Source: Hydrogenophilaceae bacterium
GTDB taxonomy: Bacteria; Pseudomonadota; Alphaproteobacteria; Caulobacterales; Aquidulcibacteraceae
Length of the DNA stretch: 34,928 nucleotides
Reading direction: 5' to 3'
Assembly (NCBI GenBank): GCA_013389015.1
Contig: JACAEE010000100.1
Span: 1 to 34,928 of the forward strand
Under the pieces are notes generated by a model that had not been told where the DNA came from, ran no database searches, and was given only the letters and a program-made list of their open reading frames with translations. The translations under genes were made by a program, and so were the position numbers. Of the stretch, positions 32,907-34,928 are shown piece by piece; within the stretch, counting starts at the first letter, position 1; every line of letters starts with the position of its first letter.

Positions 32907-33310
32907 TCTCCGACCTTTCGCGAGCGATAGCAGACGCGCTCAATGACGCGCGACTCACAAGCGCGAACGCCACCAAGATGCGCAAACGGCTGACTGCGGT
33001 CGCAATCGATCCACTTTTGTCCTCAATGAGCCTAACCCAGGTTCAGGCGTTGGCACGGCGTGGTCACGGGCCGGTTCTTGATGAGCTGATCCGCGATATG
33101 ACACTGGCGCAGCTCAAGAAGGTCTCTAAAGCCTGGAATCCTCATCGCGCGATTCCTAAAGAACCGATCATGCGAGATTTGCAGGTGGAGGTCCGGGAGC
33201 TAGCTGCATCAAAGCGGCAACCCAGCGACCCGCCCCTGCCGAAAAAATCGAAGGGGACCGGATCGCGGCGGGGAAGGAGCGGCCAAGCCAGAATGGTGGC
33301 TGCCGAATAG
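32903..33310 (+). CDS. Small helical protein with basic tail, third gene of the operon
   Basis: A 135-residue protein that resembles nothing I recognise. Residues 1-95 are predicted to be mostly helical, with two similar helix pairs (SLTQVQALARRGHG and TLAQLKKVSKAWNP) that could be a duplicated motif; a loose resemblance to SAP-type DNA-binding helices is possible. Residues 100-130 are Lys/Arg/Ser/Pro-rich (KKSKGTGSRRGRSG) and probably disordered and nucleic-acid binding. The ATG overlaps the ParA-gene stop as ATGA, so translation is probably coupled. It could play the part of a ParB-like or adaptor partner for the ATPase; that is inference from position. Confidence 0.75.
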   Translation: MISDLSRAIADALNDARLTSANATKMRKRLTAVAIDPLLSSMSLTQVQALARRGHGPVLDELIRDMTLAQLKKVSKAWNPHRAIPKEPIMRDLQVEVRELAASKRQPSDPPLPKKSKGTGSRRGRSGQARMVAAE

Positions 33311-33411
33311 CGGTCAAAGCAAAGCCGCGGGGCACAGCGGCCGCGCACTCCTTCTTGCTCCGCCGTCCTTTCGCCCAGGAGCGCGGGCAAGAGGGCCGCG
33401 GAGGGATTTCC

Positions 33412-34353
33412 ATGGCCTGGCTCCTTTCCGCGCTGCTCATGTTCGTCGCGCTCGCAGCGCCCGCGCATGCGCAGGACAATACGCAGTCGGAAGAAGAGAT
33501 CGTCGTCACGCTGCCGGGCCCGGAGATGTGGCGCGTGCATGATTCCGACAGCGAGCTCTTCCTCCTCGCGGTCGTACGCCCGCTGCCGCGCCGCGTGCAA
33601 TGGAATACGCGCCCGTTCGAAGCCAGACTGCGCGGCGCCGATCGCTTCTATCTGGAAGCCGTGCAGGGCGCCGACGCGGGCCAGCTCCTGAGGTTGATGA
33701 CCACGCGCCGCAATGCGCTCTGGAATCCCGATGGCGCCAAGCTGCAGGACTTTCTCGAGCCCGCGCTCTATGCCCGCGTCGAACGCGCCGCCGCCGCAGC
33801 CGACATGCGCGTGCGTGAGCTGGAACGCTTGCGCCCGCTGCATGCAGGCAGCCGCCTCATTCGCGAGACCGCCAAGCAGGCGGGGCTGAGCTTCGATGTC
33901 GATGTCGCCAATGAAGCCAGGCGCAAGGCCCGCCGCGCCCGCGTCCGCGTCGAGGAGGTCGCGTTCATTCGCGTCGGCGCGCTGGTCAACGCGATGAACG
34001 CGCTGCCGCTCGGCGCCGATGCGCCGTGCCTTGCCTTGCAGCTCGATGTCGTCGAACGGCTCATTCCCGCGATGCAGCGCCGCGCCGAAGCCTGGGCCGC
34101 CGGAGACGCCGCTGCCTTGCGCGCCGCCGCCGGCATGGTGGACGAAGCGGCGTGCGTCGCCGCCTTGGCGGAGGGCGGCCTCACCATCGAAGAACTCATG
34201 CGCCGCCGCCTGAACGGCTGGCGCGCAATCGTCGATCGCGCGCTGGCCACGCCCGGGCGCCGCGTCGCCGCCATCGACGCGGAACTCCTGCTGCGCCCGG
34301 GCGGCCTCCTCGCCTCATTGCACGCAGCCGGCATCGCTGTCGAAGAGCCATAA
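33412..34353 (+). CDS. TraB/GumN-like secreted protein lacking the catalytic motifs
   Basis: A 313-residue protein with a signal peptide (MAWLLSALLMFVALAAPAHA). EMWRVHDSDSELFLLAVVRPLPRRVQW follows the opening of TraB/GumN proteins, which normally read LLGTxH at this place; here it is L-L-A-V-V-R (53-56), so the conserved Gly and His are gone. Near the C terminus the usual GxGH is replaced by AIDAELLL. The family includes Tiki-type metalloproteases that use those motifs, so this member is probably inactive as an enzyme. ATG 33412 has GGAGGG six bases upstream. GC content returns to the chromosomal level here. Family assignment rests on the N-terminal third. Confidence 0.65.
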   Translation: MAWLLSALLMFVALAAPAHAQDNTQSEEEIVVTLPGPEMWRVHDSDSELFLLAVVRPLPRRVQWNTRPFEARLRGADRFYLEAVQGADAGQLLRLMTTRRNALWNPDGAKLQDFLEPALYARVERAAAAADMRVRELERLRPLHAGSRLIRETAKQAGLSFDVDVANEARRKARRARVRVEEVAFIRVGALVNAMNALPLGADAPCLALQLDVVERLIPAMQRRAEAWAAGDAAALRAAAGMVDEAACVAALAEGGLTIEELMRRRLNGWRAIVDRALATPGRRVAAIDAELLLRPGGLLASLHAAGIAVEEP

Positions 34354-34406
34354 CCGGCCGCCTGCAAGTGGCCGAACACTTGGCGGTCGAGTAATCTGCG
34401 CGCGCC

Positions 34407-34853
34407 ATGAGCGCGCCGGACATGTCCGCAAACGAACCATCGAGCCGCCCGGAGATCACCGCGCTGCTCGCCCGCGGCGTGACCCGGCTGCTGCTCGATC
34501 ATGACGTGGCGCCGGTGCTGGAGATGCCGCTCGCCAACGGCCGGCGGGCCGATCTCTGCGGCCTCTCGCCCAAGGGCGAGATCTGGATCGTGGAGACCAA
34601 GTCCTGCCTGGCTGATTTCGCCGTCGATTCCAAATGGCCGGACTATCTCGATTATTGCGATCTCTTCTTCTTCGCCGTCGCCGAGGATTTTCCACGGCAT
34701 CTCATTCCTGACAGCGCCGGCCTGATCGTCGCCGACGGCTTCGGCGGCGCGATCCTGCGCCGGCCCGCGCCTGCGCCGCTCGCCCCCGCCCGCCGCAAGA
34801 TGATGACGTTGGCGCTGGCGCGCCTGGCGGCGCTGCGTCTCGCTCAGGGCTGA
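34407..34853 (+). CDS. mmcB: MmcB-family DNA repair protein
   Basis: A 148-residue protein with a PD-(D/E)XK-type core: EMPLANGRRADLCGL gives the Asp, and EIWIVETKS gives E-x-K, then SKWPDYLDYCDLFFFAV. This is characteristic of the alphaproteobacterial MmcB (DUF1052) family. In Caulobacter the gene is SOS-induced and contributes to tolerance of DNA cross-links. No clear LexA box was found in the 53 bases upstream; a GAAC-N7-GGTC word there has two mismatches. ATG 34407 is used; ATG 34422 is possible. Its end overlaps a gene on the other strand. Confidence 0.9.
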   Translation: MSAPDMSANEPSSRPEITALLARGVTRLLLDHDVAPVLEMPLANGRRADLCGLSPKGEIWIVETKSCLADFAVDSKWPDYLDYCDLFFFAVAEDFPRHLIPDSAGLIVADGFGGAILRRPAPAPLAPARRKMMTLALARLAALRLAQG

Positions 34854-34928
34854 TCCCCAAGCCTTTCGCAGCGGTCCCCGCGGCGCGCGGCGTCGGCGTT
34901 GGCGAACGCCGCCGCGGTGGGCGCCACG
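34844..34928 (-). CDS. C-terminal end of a gene entering from the right edge
   Basis: On the minus strand the frame is open from the window edge to a TGA at 34846-34844, giving 27 residues that end FANADAARRGDRCERLGDQP. The alternating charged helix and the convergent overlap of ten bases with mmcB suggest a real gene end. Too little is visible to name it. Confidence 0.35.
   Translation of the reverse strand, partial: VAPTAAAFANADAARRGDRCERLGDQP

Noticed and set aside
31169-33311. Low-GC operon as an ordinary plasmid partition locus or an integrated plasmid
   Set aside because: No ParB motif, no parS-like repeats, no replication gene, integrase or attachment-site repeat was found at its edges.
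34373-34388. LexA box upstream of mmcB
   Set aside because: mmcB is SOS-regulated in Caulobacter, but the only candidate, GAAC-N7-GGTC, has two mismatches.

Overview
The window is GC-rich chromosomal DNA from an alphaproteobacterium. It looks like the Caulobacterales/Hyphomonadales type: rpsT precedes dnaA, dnaN, recF and gyrB lie close by, there are three TonB-dependent receptors (TBDRs), MmcB is encoded at the right edge, and many genes use alanine/arginine-rich codons. The species cannot be named from sequence alone. No rRNA, tRNA, CRISPR array or insertion sequence was recognised.

Layout. 1-5264: the end of a non-catalytic M16 peptidase, then a TauD-type dioxygenase, a cysteine-bearing Rrf2 regulator and a TBDR, which together look like an organosulfur acquisition group. 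5310-10335: rpsT, a 490-base gap that could hold dnaA control sites or an origin, then dnaA, dnaN and recF. 10336-16451: a block that separates recF from gyrB (secreted HExxH/TPR protein, CYP153-type alkane hydroxylase, divergent GFA protein, very acidic TBDR, dispersed repeats). 16701-19460: gyrB followed by two small gene remnants. 19457-21597: a MerR regulator facing a MerF-like membrane protein across a textbook MerR-type promoter, then YnfA, BioY and an HU protein with a histone-like tail. 21895-25921: a secreted PD40-type protein, ThpR, a Cys-rich lipoprotein, a small secreted protein, and a coupled ArsR-SRPBCC pair. 26067-31168: a FecA-like TBDR with a possible Fur box, a minigluzincin, and two divergently transcribed diiron ferritin-like paralogues. 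31225-33310: a compact three-gene operon of visibly lower GC with its own promoter. 33412-34928: a degenerate TraB/GumN-like protein, MmcB, and the end of a further gene.

The most promising candidate for an undescribed system is the three-gene operon at 31225-33310: a winged-helix plus PD-(D/E)XK-like protein, a ParA-type ATPase and a small basic-tailed protein, joined by ATGA overlaps. Also notable are a chromosomal DnaA that has lost its arginine finger and part of its DNA-recognition signature, a minimal MerR/MerF-like module, the diiron pair, and a recF start overlapped by a leader ORF with a much better ribosome binding site. All function calls come from motif reading by eye; no database search was run.
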